Below the pieces are notes generated by a model. That model was not told the origin of the DNA, ran no database searches, and worked only from the letters and a program-made list of their open reading frames with translations. From Acidobacteriota bacterium (GTDB taxonomy: Bacteria > Acidobacteriota > Terriglobia > UBA7540): a DNA stretch of 64,000 nt. The stretch lies in assembly GCA_021838785.1 (NCBI GenBank), contig JAKCCV010000002.1:239209-303208 (forward strand), in the 5' to 3' direction. A program made the position numbers and the translations under genes. Below, in pieces: positions 34,826 to 42,603 of the stretch (position 1 is its first letter; each line of letters begins with the position of its first letter).

Positions 34826-37339
34826 TTACCCGTCGTAAGGTCCGAGGAATCGCTCCCCGTTGAAGTGGATTAGGTGGGTCGGTGCCTCGGCAACCCAGAC
34901 CTCGGTTTCCCACGCGATGTCGCCGAGATACCTTGTCATGGTGCGGCGATCGAGAAATGCGGTCACAAAAACCAGTCCGGCCTTGGAGTTCGCAAAGAGG
35001 GTCTGAAGTTCGCCGCGTCTCTTGGGGTCAACTGGGCCATGGCTTGTCACCGCTTCAACCAAAACGAGCCAGTTCCTCTCCTCGACGTACACCACGACGT
35101 CGGGCATCTTTCCGTGCGCCTCGATCACAACGCCGAGCGATGCCAGCAGCTCCCTGTCAAAGTAGGCGAATTTCTTCTGCGTGTCGCCCACGTACACCAG
35201 TCTCGCGCCCCCCGTGAACAGTTCGCAGAAGTCCCTGATGATGCGATCCACAAGGATATTTTGCCCGCCAGGGGAGAGGCTGATAGTCCTGCCCTCCGCT
35301 GTCTTGACGGGTATCCGGGTCTGCCTCCGCTCGCGCGCGTACCTCGCTTTCAACGTCTCGACGGAAGCCAAATACTTTCTAAGTTCGCCCCCCCAGGCAG
35401 GGGAGCCGTGAGTCCTTACGAGTTTGAGCAACCGAGCCTCGACCCGGTATACAGCGTGGGGACTGTTGGTCGGCCGGGAGGGGTCGTCAGGATTAATCGC
35501 AACGATGCCAGCGTCAAGGAATTGGTGGACCGTCTGCCTCCTGACCGTCTCGCGCGTGTTCGGCGCGTACTCTTTGCCGTAATGCTCCCGGAAAAAGTTC
35601 ATCATAGGAGTAATGCCCATCAGCGGGTCGGATGCCCCGGACCACGGGCTGTCTGGCTTGAGGTCGAGGAGGGACAGCAGCGTCAGCGCGGAGCGCTCGT
35701 TCTGCTGCTCTCGCGGCAGGCCCAAGTCCTTGAGGACAGCAAGAGCCTCTTCGATTTTTCTCTTCGCTTTCACGGGGTCAATTTTGGTGTCGGCCAATTT
35801 GAATATCTCCTGTCGGGCCAATTCGTCAATCCCGGCCTGATCCGGAAATTCCGCACCGATTCTGGATCCCAGCGCTTCGAGCTGTTCGCGTGTGGGGTAC
35901 TTCAGATTCCGCAGGTCCGCCGCGTTCACTTGCGTATGACCGTTGAATTGCCTGAAATACAGATCAACCAGCGTTGAGTTGAGATAGGCGGCTAGCCCCT
36001 TTGCGAGCGTGGTCGGAAGCCCGCCGCCCTGCTGATGGTAGTAATTGACATGATTTTCGAAACCAACGTGCTCTGACGGGATTCGATCCGGGTCGTACAC
36101 GGCCGCGACCACCCTGCGGTTCTCTTCCTTGGAGGAGAACCTCTTTACCAGCACGTAGGTCCCCCTGGGGAGGACTAGGTCATTAACGCCCGGGAGCGCG
36201 GCGAGCGCCTGGGCCTTCTTGGTAGCAGGGTTGGGCCACAGCACAAACCCTCTCTGGAAATTGCAGGGGTGAATGAGAGGAATGGTGCCCGTTCCCGGGT
36301 GGTCACGAAGGAACTTTCTGGCTCGAAAGTCCACCACGCGCCCTGTCGAAACTTGGAGCTTCAGGTCGATGAGGGATGACTTGAGCGAGCGTAGACGCTC
36401 AGCTGCAGAGGCACCAAGCTCGTCGGGCACGATGTGGATGAAGTGCTCTCGGTCACTGGGGCGAACCACGTCGGCGTAGGGAATTCTGCGCGTAGCCACC
36501 AGGTCGTCGTCAGGCCCCGTGCTAGACGTGACGTTCACGTCCGCGCTCCTGCTACCGTCTTTGACCCCGTGGAGGATGATGTTTTCCTGGAGGACGTCGT
36601 CCCCACGGAACGCGGCTTGACGGGACTCGAAAATATGAATACGCCGCAGCGCTAGGGCAGCTAGCAACAGCTCTCGAAAGGGCTTGAAGTAGGGGCCGTT
36701 ACAGAAGCTGCGCGGCGTGATCGCCACCAACTCGCCCCCTGGCGCCAGCAGCGCCAAGACAACGGACAGGAACCCGGTATAAAGGTTCGAGGTCTCAACG
36801 CCGATCTCTCGCAGCATCCAGCGAGTTTCTGAATCGCTAGCAATCTTCTTGTAGGGCGGATTCAGGATTGCGCAATCAAACCGCTGGGCTGGCGTGAACA
36901 TCTCCTGTCGCATCATGCGGACGCCGTGGTCTATGAAGTCCCCCTCGACCACCTCGCACTCGAATTCTACGCCCGCCCCTTCGCACACCTTGCGGCACTG
37001 GCCCAGCGTGTCCACTAGATACGCTGTTAGAGCAGGGTCGATCTCGTAAGCGGTTACGTGGAGAGCTTGCGGTTTGACAGACCGCCGGCAAACTTCCTCC
37101 ACAAAGGCCGCGGTGAGGGAACCTACTCCCGCGCCAGCGTCGAGGAGTCGAACCTTCTGGCGTCTGACCTCGAACATTGACGCCATGAGGCGCGCCGTTG
37201 GGGCGGGCGTCATGAACTGCCCGAGAGATGACCGACGATGGGGGTCTAGCTTTCGGGCCGCATCAGCGCGGAAGAAGTCAACGCTCTCAACGAGCGGCGC
37301 GTTCTCTCGCGGTCCATGCCCAGCGCCTGTGGTTCCCAT
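34826..37339 (-). CDS. Single-chain restriction-modification enzyme: Eco57I-like methylase fused to BsuBI/PstI nuclease
   Basis: An 837-residue protein that probably both methylates and cuts DNA. The N-terminal half is an N6-adenine methyltransferase: LGQFMTP (39-45), motif I LLDAGAGVGSLT (65-76) and motif IV NPPYKKI (160-166). A target-recognition-like section follows. The last 127 residues match the BsuBI/PstI nuclease: VYVGDTQKKFAYFD, KMPDVVVY (PD at 746-747), VLVEAVTSHGPV (E762) and RRGELQTLF. Classical PstI and BsuBI systems use separate methylase and nuclease genes. The specificity is unknown. The gene lies between repeat copies B and C, opposite in direction to the ParA operon. Confidence 0.85.
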   Translation of the reverse strand: MGTTGAGHGPRENAPLVESVDFFRADAARKLDPHRRSSLGQFMTPAPTARLMASMFEVRRQKVRLLDAGAGVGSLTAAFVEEVCRRSVKPQALHVTAYEIDPALTAYLVDTLGQCRKVCEGAGVEFECEVVEGDFIDHGVRMMRQEMFTPAQRFDCAILNPPYKKIASDSETRWMLREIGVETSNLYTGFLSVVLALLAPGGELVAITPRSFCNGPYFKPFRELLLAALALRRIHIFESRQAAFRGDDVLQENIILHGVKDGSRSADVNVTSSTGPDDDLVATRRIPYADVVRPSDREHFIHIVPDELGASAAERLRSLKSSLIDLKLQVSTGRVVDFRARKFLRDHPGTGTIPLIHPCNFQRGFVLWPNPATKKAQALAALPGVNDLVLPRGTYVLVKRFSSKEENRRVVAAVYDPDRIPSEHVGFENHVNYYHQQGGGLPTTLAKGLAAYLNSTLVDLYFRQFNGHTQVNAADLRNLKYPTREQLEALGSRIGAEFPDQAGIDELARQEIFKLADTKIDPVKAKRKIEEALAVLKDLGLPREQQNERSALTLLSLLDLKPDSPWSGASDPLMGITPMMNFFREHYGKEYAPNTRETVRRQTVHQFLDAGIVAINPDDPSRPTNSPHAVYRVEARLLKLVRTHGSPAWGGELRKYLASVETLKARYARERRQTRIPVKTAEGRTISLSPGGQNILVDRIIRDFCELFTGGARLVYVGDTQKKFAYFDRELLASLGVVIEAHGKMPDVVVYVEERNWLVLVEAVTSHGPVDPKRRGELQTLFANSKAGLVFVTAFLDRRTMTRYLGDIAWETEVWVAEAPTHLIHFNGERFLGPYDG

Positions 37340-37493
37340 CGGCCTCCAGTCTAAGCTCGTGTTTCATGGCATGCAACTGGTTGGCTGTCAAATCGCGGTT
37401 GTTCTTGTAGATGGAGAGATAAAACGCTTTGCCCGCGTCGAATTTGCGGACGAGCTTTTCCAGGGCTTCGCGGCAGGCTTCAACGGTGGGCAA
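37287..37493 (-). CDS. Small ORF overlapping the restriction-modification start, possible N-terminal remnant
   Basis: A 68-codon frame (TTG start) directly upstream of the restriction-modification gene and overlapping it by 53 bases in another frame. The text EALEKLVRKFDAGKAFYLS resembles the helical N-terminus of type IIG and HsdR-like enzymes, where it is normally followed by a large methylase. It may be a leader gene or a frame-broken N-terminus. Low confidence. Confidence 0.35.
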   Translation of the reverse strand: MPTVEACREALEKLVRKFDAGKAFYLSIYKNNRDLTANQLHAMKHELRLEADGNHRRWAWTARERAAR

Positions 37494-38030
37494 GGTTCCT
37501 CCTCGCGGTCGGGGCAGTCAGGAGCAGTTTAGTTGCCGCGGGGCAGAGATTCAAGCTCCCTGCCGCAGGCGTTTGCACCCTCGGACGGCATGGCCAATGT
37601 CTTGAGCGGGTCGCGCAGAGGTTGGGCGGCGCAAGCTCTGCGGCTCGAGCCGGTGCCTGCGGGAAAAGACCGCAGGGCTTCACAATGCATGGCTCCGCCC
37701 GCCGCGGTGAGCCGTCCGACCCCTGCGGCTCTCGGACCCTGTCGCCGTCCACTCCTCGCCAAGGGCTGACTGCCGGCGCCGACGGCACAGGCGCCGCTGG
37801 GCAGCGCCAAAGGCGCGCGCCTCTGCGCTATCCGGTCTGGCGAGGGCGAGCGCAGCGCGCGCGCCAACCGCGCTCGGTCGGAGGGGCGCGCCACCGCGAA
37901 TCCCACGTCAAGAGCCGCAAAGGAAGCCAAACTGCGGCTACCTTTGCGCTACCTCGCTTCAAAAGCAGCGCTTGGAGTCGAGGCCGTCTTCATCGAGCAG
38001 GGGTCGGCGACAGAGAGACCAATGTCGCGG
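37494..38030. other. Right edge of the accessory island
   Basis: No gene was recognised. The part from about 37803 to 37959 parallels the long version of repeat copy B. The rest is GC-rich with no ribosome sites or motifs. Confidence 0.5.
37896..37958. repeat. 63-bp island repeat, copy C
   Basis: Identical to copy B. With copies A and B it divides the island into a ParA-RelA/SpoT segment and a restriction-modification segment. Left-hand similarity to B runs to about 37803. Confidence 0.85.
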
Positions 38031-39170
38031 CTAGCGGGTGGGTGGTTGGGTGGGAGGGAGGGTTAAGATAGCTTTTGCGGCGTCCAGGGCGGCTTGGGGG
38101 CGGGCCAGGGTTTGGACGTGGTGGCGGAGCGCGGCCAAGGCCTCGGGGTGATTTAAGAGGGACTGAAGGGTGGGCGCAATGTCTTGGGCGCGGCGAATCC
38201 AGATGCCGGCCTGCCATCGCTCGATCCAGCGGCAGGTTCGCTCTTCGTTGCCGGGCAGCGGGTCAAAGGCCAATAGCGGGAGGCCGCAGGCGAAGCCTTC
38301 GGCGAGCGTGTTGCCGCCGGGCTTTGAGAGCATCAAATCGGCGGCGACCATCCATTCGTGAAGATTGTTGACCCATCCGAGGACGCGAGCGCGAGGCAAA
38401 GCGCGGCTTAGGCGGCGGAGTTGCTCTTCAAGGCGCGGGTTGCGCCCGGCGACAAAAACGATGTCGAGAGGCGAGGCGACGCGGCGGAGTTCAGAGACGA
38501 TGGGACGCGGATGTCCGTAACCGCCGCCGCCGAACAGCACCAGCAGCAAGGGAGCGTCGGCGGAAAGGCTCAGGCGAGAACGGACGGCGTCGCGCGACGG
38601 CAGCGCGAGGAAGGCGGGATCAATCGGCTGGCCGGAACAGACGATTTTTTCGGCGGGCGCGCCGGCGGCCATGAGTTCGGCGCTCAAATCGGGGTGGCTG
38701 GTGAGATAAAGGTCAACTTCCGGCTGCACCCAGGCGGGATAAAAATCCATCAGCTCGACCGCGACGAGACGGAAGGTGGCTCGGCTTTGGCGTTTGTAAA
38801 GGGAGACCAATTCGCACAGGCCGACTTCGGTCGCCACCACGGTGGAGGGCTGGAGATTCTCCATCCAACGGAACAAAGGCTTGGCGCCTTGGCGATAGAG
38901 CCACGCAGGCCCGGTGGAGCGGGAGCTTTGTTGGAGGTTTTCGATGAAGCGCCATAATTCGGGACAGTAGCGCAGCGGAATTTCGTAAGCATTGTAATAG
39001 CGGCGAAACCAGCCGGCACAATGCGCCAAGGCGTCCTCAACCTGCACCGAGAGCGTGGGGTCAAGCTGAAGCAGAGCTTGGAGGAGGGCCTGCGCCGCGC
39101 GCGCGTGGGCCGCACCGTGAGGGACGGTCAGGATGAGAACGCTTGGCCGGGTTGGGGAGGATGACGGCAT
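38031..39170 (-). CDS. MGDG-synthase/MurG-like lipid glycosyltransferase
   Basis: A 379-residue GT-B glycosyltransferase of the family that adds a sugar to diacylglycerol or lipid II. The N-terminal Rossmann half opens with VLILTVPHGAAHARAAQALL and has VEDALAHCAGWFRRYYN, as in monogalactosyldiacylglycerol synthases. The C-terminal half has LVLFGGGGYG and the donor-binding MLSKPGGNTLAEGFACGLPL. The protein probably glycosylates membrane lipid at the inner face of the membrane. It is divergent from a polysaccharide deacetylase. Donor and acceptor are not determined by the sequence. Confidence 0.8.
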   Translation of the reverse strand: MPSSSPTRPSVLILTVPHGAAHARAAQALLQALLQLDPTLSVQVEDALAHCAGWFRRYYNAYEIPLRYCPELWRFIENLQQSSRSTGPAWLYRQGAKPLFRWMENLQPSTVVATEVGLCELVSLYKRQSRATFRLVAVELMDFYPAWVQPEVDLYLTSHPDLSAELMAAGAPAEKIVCSGQPIDPAFLALPSRDAVRSRLSLSADAPLLLVLFGGGGYGHPRPIVSELRRVASPLDIVFVAGRNPRLEEQLRRLSRALPRARVLGWVNNLHEWMVAADLMLSKPGGNTLAEGFACGLPLLAFDPLPGNEERTCRWIERWQAGIWIRRAQDIAPTLQSLLNHPEALAALRHHVQTLARPQAALDAAKAILTLPPTQPPTR

Positions 39171-39315
39171 GGTGAGGTCGGCGGCGCGAGCGTCAGAGCA
39201 GGCGCGGCGGCTCGTCCAGCAGTGATAGAATCACATCAGGCGGCGGCAAGGGTTCGGCGGGACACTCGTGCGGCGCGCGAGGACGACAAATTTTCAAAGG
39301 GGATGAGGCTTGAGC

Positions 39316-40041
39316 GTGATGGTTGGCGCAATCGTGCTGGTGGTGGCGGCAGGCGGGGTGTTCCTCTATGGGTGCAGCGCGCCGTCGTGGAATTTCCCGG
39401 TGCGCGTCACCGTTCGAGGCAAAAGCGACGGCGGCGGCATTGCGTTGACTTTTGACGACGGCCCGGCGCCACCCACCACCGAGGCGATTCTGGATCTGCT
39501 GCGGGAGCGACAGGTGAAGGCGACGTTTTTTCTTTGCGGAAAAAACGTTGAGCGCTACCCGGAGGTGGCGCGACGCATTCACGCCGAGGGACACACGATT
39601 GGCAATCATACGTATTCTCACCCGTTTCTCTATTTTCGTAGCCGGCGCTTCATGGCCGAGGAAATTGACCGCACGCAACAGGCGATCGAAACGGCGACGG
39701 GCGCGCGGCCTCGATTTTTTCGTCCGCCGTACGGGGTGCGGTGGCCCGGGCTCGGCGGCGTGCTTCGGGCGCGTCAGATGCGGCTGGTGAACTGGTCCGA
39801 CACGGGCTACGACTGGAAATTGCAGACGGAGCAGATTATTCGCGCGGCCACGGAGCATCTGAGGGCCGGAGCGATTCTTCTGCTGCACGACGGCTTGGAG
39901 ACTCCCCGACCGCGCCCGGTGGACCAGTCTCGCACCCTGCGAGCGCTGCCGGCCATCCTGGAGCACGCGCAACGCGCCGGGCTGCGCTTTCGGACGCTCG
40001 ATGAATTGCTGCCCGCCGCTCCTACCGGCACCAAGGACTAA
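39316..40041 (+). CDS. Membrane-anchored NodB-type polysaccharide deacetylase
   Basis: Removes N- or O-acetyl groups from cell-surface or wall polysaccharide. After a short N-terminal membrane segment (MVGAIVLVVAAGGVFLYGC), the NodB domain has TFDDGPAPPTTEAIL (the D-D metal/catalytic pair), GNHTYSHP with the metal His pair, RPPYGVRWPG, and LLLHDG. All the usual motifs are present. The start is uncertain: GTG at 39316 has GAGG seven bases upstream, with in-frame TTG at 39310 and ATG at 39319 as alternatives. It may modify the same envelope material as the neighbouring glycosyltransferases. Confidence 0.85.
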   Translation: MMVGAIVLVVAAGGVFLYGCSAPSWNFPVRVTVRGKSDGGGIALTFDDGPAPPTTEAILDLLRERQVKATFFLCGKNVERYPEVARRIHAEGHTIGNHTYSHPFLYFRSRRFMAEEIDRTQQAIETATGARPRFFRPPYGVRWPGLGGVLRARQMRLVNWSDTGYDWKLQTEQIIRAATEHLRAGAILLLHDGLETPRPRPVDQSRTLRALPAILEHAQRAGLRFRTLDELLPAAPTGTKD

Positions 40042-40043
40042 TC

Positions 40044-40991
40044 TCAGGACGCCGCAACGAGCGCCGCTCGATACCACTCCACGGTTTGCCGCAGCCCGGC
40101 TTCAAAATCAACGCGAGGCTCGTAGTGGAGCACGGCGCGGGCCAAGCTCAGATCGGCGCGGGAGTCACGCACATCGCCGGGGCGAGGCGGAGCGTAACGA
40201 GGAACGACCCGCTTGCCGAAAATGAGGTTGAGGAGCTCAATGGTTTCGTTGAGGGTGTGGCTTTCTCCCGTGCCGACGTTGATGACCTTGCCCGCCGCTT
40301 GCGGCGTTTGGCAGGCCAGCCGCACGGCCTCAACAACGTTGGCAACGTAAGTGAAGTCGCGCGACTGACGGCCATCGCCCAAAATCAGCGGCTCGGTGCC
40401 GCGCAGATAGGCGGTGATGAACTTGGAAAGCACGCCCGTGTAAGGAGACTCAGGATTCTGCCGCGGGCCAAAAATGTTGAAGAATCGCAGCGCGACCGCC
40501 TCCAAGTGAAAAATGCGGGCGAAGATTTGGCAGTAATACTCGCCGGCTAGCTTGGTGACGGCGTAGGGTGAGAGGGGATGGACGGGGTCGGATTCACGGC
40601 GAGAGGGAGCCGAGCTATCGCCGTAAGCGGCCGCCGAGGCCGAGAAGACAACGCGGCGCACCCCCGCTTCGCGGGCCGCCAACAGCACATTGAGCGTTCC
40701 GCCGAGATTGACGTTGTGGGTGGTCAGCGGATCCTCGATGGAACGGGCCACGCTCGGCAGAGCGGCCAGGTGAACCACGTAATCCACGCCCTGGAAGTAC
40801 GGCCGAATGGCTTCCAAATCGCAGATGTTCGCCTTGGCCAGGGTGAGCTGAGATTGAACGTCGCGCAAATTCTCCAGCCGCCCGGTGCTGAAGTCATCTA
40901 GAATGCGGACGGTTTCGCCTTGAGCCACGCAGGCGTGGGCAATGTGCGAACCAATGAAGCCCGCGCCCCCCGTGATGAGATAAACCGCCAT
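40044..40991 (-). CDS. NAD-dependent nucleotide-sugar epimerase/dehydratase (extended SDR)
   Basis: A 315-residue extended SDR of the UDP-glucose 4-epimerase/UDP-glucuronate type. The NAD-binding TGGAGFIGSHIAHAC starts at about residue 6, HLAALPSV and SASAAAYGD follow, and the catalytic pair is in PYAVTKLAGEYYC. Later segments, FFNIFGPRQNPESPYTG and RDFTYVANVVEA, match the family. I start at the ATG at 40991; the frame is open further upstream but that part has no recognisable sequence. The neighbours suggest it supplies activated sugars to envelope polysaccharide. Confidence 0.88.
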   Translation of the reverse strand: MAVYLITGGAGFIGSHIAHACVAQGETVRILDDFSTGRLENLRDVQSQLTLAKANICDLEAIRPYFQGVDYVVHLAALPSVARSIEDPLTTHNVNLGGTLNVLLAAREAGVRRVVFSASAAAYGDSSAPSRRESDPVHPLSPYAVTKLAGEYYCQIFARIFHLEAVALRFFNIFGPRQNPESPYTGVLSKFITAYLRGTEPLILGDGRQSRDFTYVANVVEAVRLACQTPQAAGKVINVGTGESHTLNETIELLNLIFGKRVVPRYAPPRPGDVRDSRADLSLARAVLHYEPRVDFEAGLRQTVEWYRAALVAAS

Positions 40992-41134
40992 GCGAGAATC
41001 TCCCAATGTATCACGTTGCCTGCGGCCGCGACAACCGGACCGAAAGCGGCCGAGAAAGCGGAGGAGGGTTGTTTTTTCCGGGGCCTGAGATAAGATGGGC
41101 CACGACGTGAATCCGAGAACGACGAGGGCAAGAC

Positions 41135-41305
41135 ATGGAGCAAAAAGTTTTCCTCTGTGCCGTCTGCAACCAGCCGGAAGGCCGATGCCAGTGCGTGAAA
41201 TATTGCTCGCTCTGCCACTCCGACTATGAAGTGCGCCTGGTGGAAGACGGCCTCTATTATTGCCGCGATTGCCGGGAAGCGTGCGATTACAAAGCCCAGG
41301 ACTGA
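41135..41305 (+). CDS. 56-residue cysteine-rich zinc-ribbon-like protein
   Basis: A small gene with an ATG at 41135 and a stop at 41303-41305. It encodes 56 residues with nine cysteines: C8-x2-C11, C18-x-C20, C24-x2-C27, C43-x2-C46 and C50. The paired CxxC motifs are typical of small zinc ribbons that stabilise protein-protein or protein-RNA contacts. The reading frame is cleanly bounded and the ACGAGGGCAAGAC before the ATG offers a plausible ribosome site. It lies between the epimerase (opposite strand) and a glycosyltransferase. Function unknown. Confidence 0.65.
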   Translation: MEQKVFLCAVCNQPEGRCQCVKYCSLCHSDYEVRLVEDGLYYCRDCREACDYKAQD

Positions 41306-41451
41306 AGGCCGCGATGGAGGATGACGAGCCGCCGCCGGCCACGCCGCACGGGGCGGCGAGGCGTCGAAGCCAAACGCTCCATCCGCCGAAGGAGTCCCCA
41401 AGCCCGGCCGGATGACGAGCGGGATGGGGCGCGGGACAAAGAGATGCGGGC

Positions 41452-42576
41452 ATGATTTCCGTGGTGATTCCCACCTACCGAGAAGCGGAGACGATTGAAC
41501 CAACGCTGCGGCGCGCCGCCGCCGCCCTTGAGAAAGCGGGCGAGGCGTTTGAATTGCTCGTGGTGGATGACGCGAGCGGCGACGGGACGGCGGAGCGGGC
41601 CGAATCGCTCCAAAAGGAACTTCCGGTGCGCGTGCTGCGACGTCGGGGCAAGCGCGGACTGGCCACCGCCGTGGTGGACGGCTGGGCCATCGCCCGGGGC
41701 GAGGTGCTGGGCGTGATGGACGGCGACTTGCAGCATCCGCCCGAGGTCTTGACCCAGCTCGCGGAAACCCTGCGCCAAACCGAGGCGGATCTGGTGGTCG
41801 CCAGCCGGTATTGCTCCGACGGAGGGTCGAATCGCTGGCCGTGGTGGCGGAGGATCGGCTCTGCGGCGGCCACGCATTTGGCGGCAACCGTTTTGCCGCT
41901 GCGTCTGGCGGACCTGACGGACCCGATGTCGGGCATGTTCCTGGTGCGGGCCCGCGCGCTCGAGGGCGTGAAGCTGGAGCCGCTCGGATTCCGAACCCTG
42001 CTGGAGGTGGTCGGCAAGGGCAAAATCGCAAGCTCGCGCGAGGTCTCTTACGTCTTCGAAAGAAGAGAGCAAGGCCGGTCGAAGCTGGGCGCGCGGCAAT
42101 GCGCCGAGTATCTGCTGCACCTGGGGCGGCTGGCGCGGAGCACCGGGCAGGTGCGGGACTGGGCGCGCTACGCGCTCGTCGGTCTTGCGGGCGCCGGGGT
42201 TGACCTGGCGGTGCTGGTGGGCCTGGTGGCGGCGCATTGGCCGGTGGCGTTGGCCGCGGCCGTGGCCATTCAATTGGCGATACTCAGTAATTTCTTCGGC
42301 AACCGATGGTGGACCTTTTCGCGTCACGCCTCGGGCCAGCTTGGGCGAAAGCTTGTTTGTTACGAAAAGGTTTGCGCTCCGGGGGCAGGGTTGAATTGGT
42401 TGCTCACGCTGGTGTTGCTTCACGCCGGGTGGCCGCTCGTCGGCGCCGCCGGGGCGGGGATTGTGGCCGACGGCGCGGTCAACCTCAGCCTGAACATTCC
42501 CTCCATTTGGAGAATCTGGGGGCCGCGTTCGGCCTCGAAGCGGGAGAATCACGGGTCATCGCTCACGGCTGCTTAG
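41452..42576 (+). CDS. GT2 glycosyltransferase fused to a GtrA-type membrane domain
   Basis: A 374-residue protein of the dolichyl/polyprenyl-phosphate mannosyltransferase type. The N-terminal GT2 domain opens MISVVIPTYREAETIEPTL, with LLVVDDASGDGTAE and VMDGDLQHPPEV (the metal-binding DxD-like motif) and VVASRY. The C-terminal 125 residues have four hydrophobic segments typical of GtrA (RYALVGLAGAGVDLAVLVGL, FFGNRWWTFS). It probably charges a lipid carrier with a sugar and assists its flipping, feeding the GT39 enzyme encoded 27 bases downstream. ATG start. Confidence 0.88.
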   Translation: MISVVIPTYREAETIEPTLRRAAAALEKAGEAFELLVVDDASGDGTAERAESLQKELPVRVLRRRGKRGLATAVVDGWAIARGEVLGVMDGDLQHPPEVLTQLAETLRQTEADLVVASRYCSDGGSNRWPWWRRIGSAAATHLAATVLPLRLADLTDPMSGMFLVRARALEGVKLEPLGFRTLLEVVGKGKIASSREVSYVFERREQGRSKLGARQCAEYLLHLGRLARSTGQVRDWARYALVGLAGAGVDLAVLVGLVAAHWPVALAAAVAIQLAILSNFFGNRWWTFSRHASGQLGRKLVCYEKVCAPGAGLNWLLTLVLLHAGWPLVGAAGAGIVADGAVNLSLNIPSIWRIWGPRSASKRENHGSSLTAA

Positions 42577-42603
42577 GCGAGAGGACGGGACCGTTCGCAT
42601 TTG

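Noticed and set aside
31747..37958. CRISPR array or integron attC sites made by the 63-bp repeats
   Set aside because: Only three copies, 2.8-3.3 kb apart, with no short regular spacers; no GTTRRRY core and no integrase or cas gene was found.
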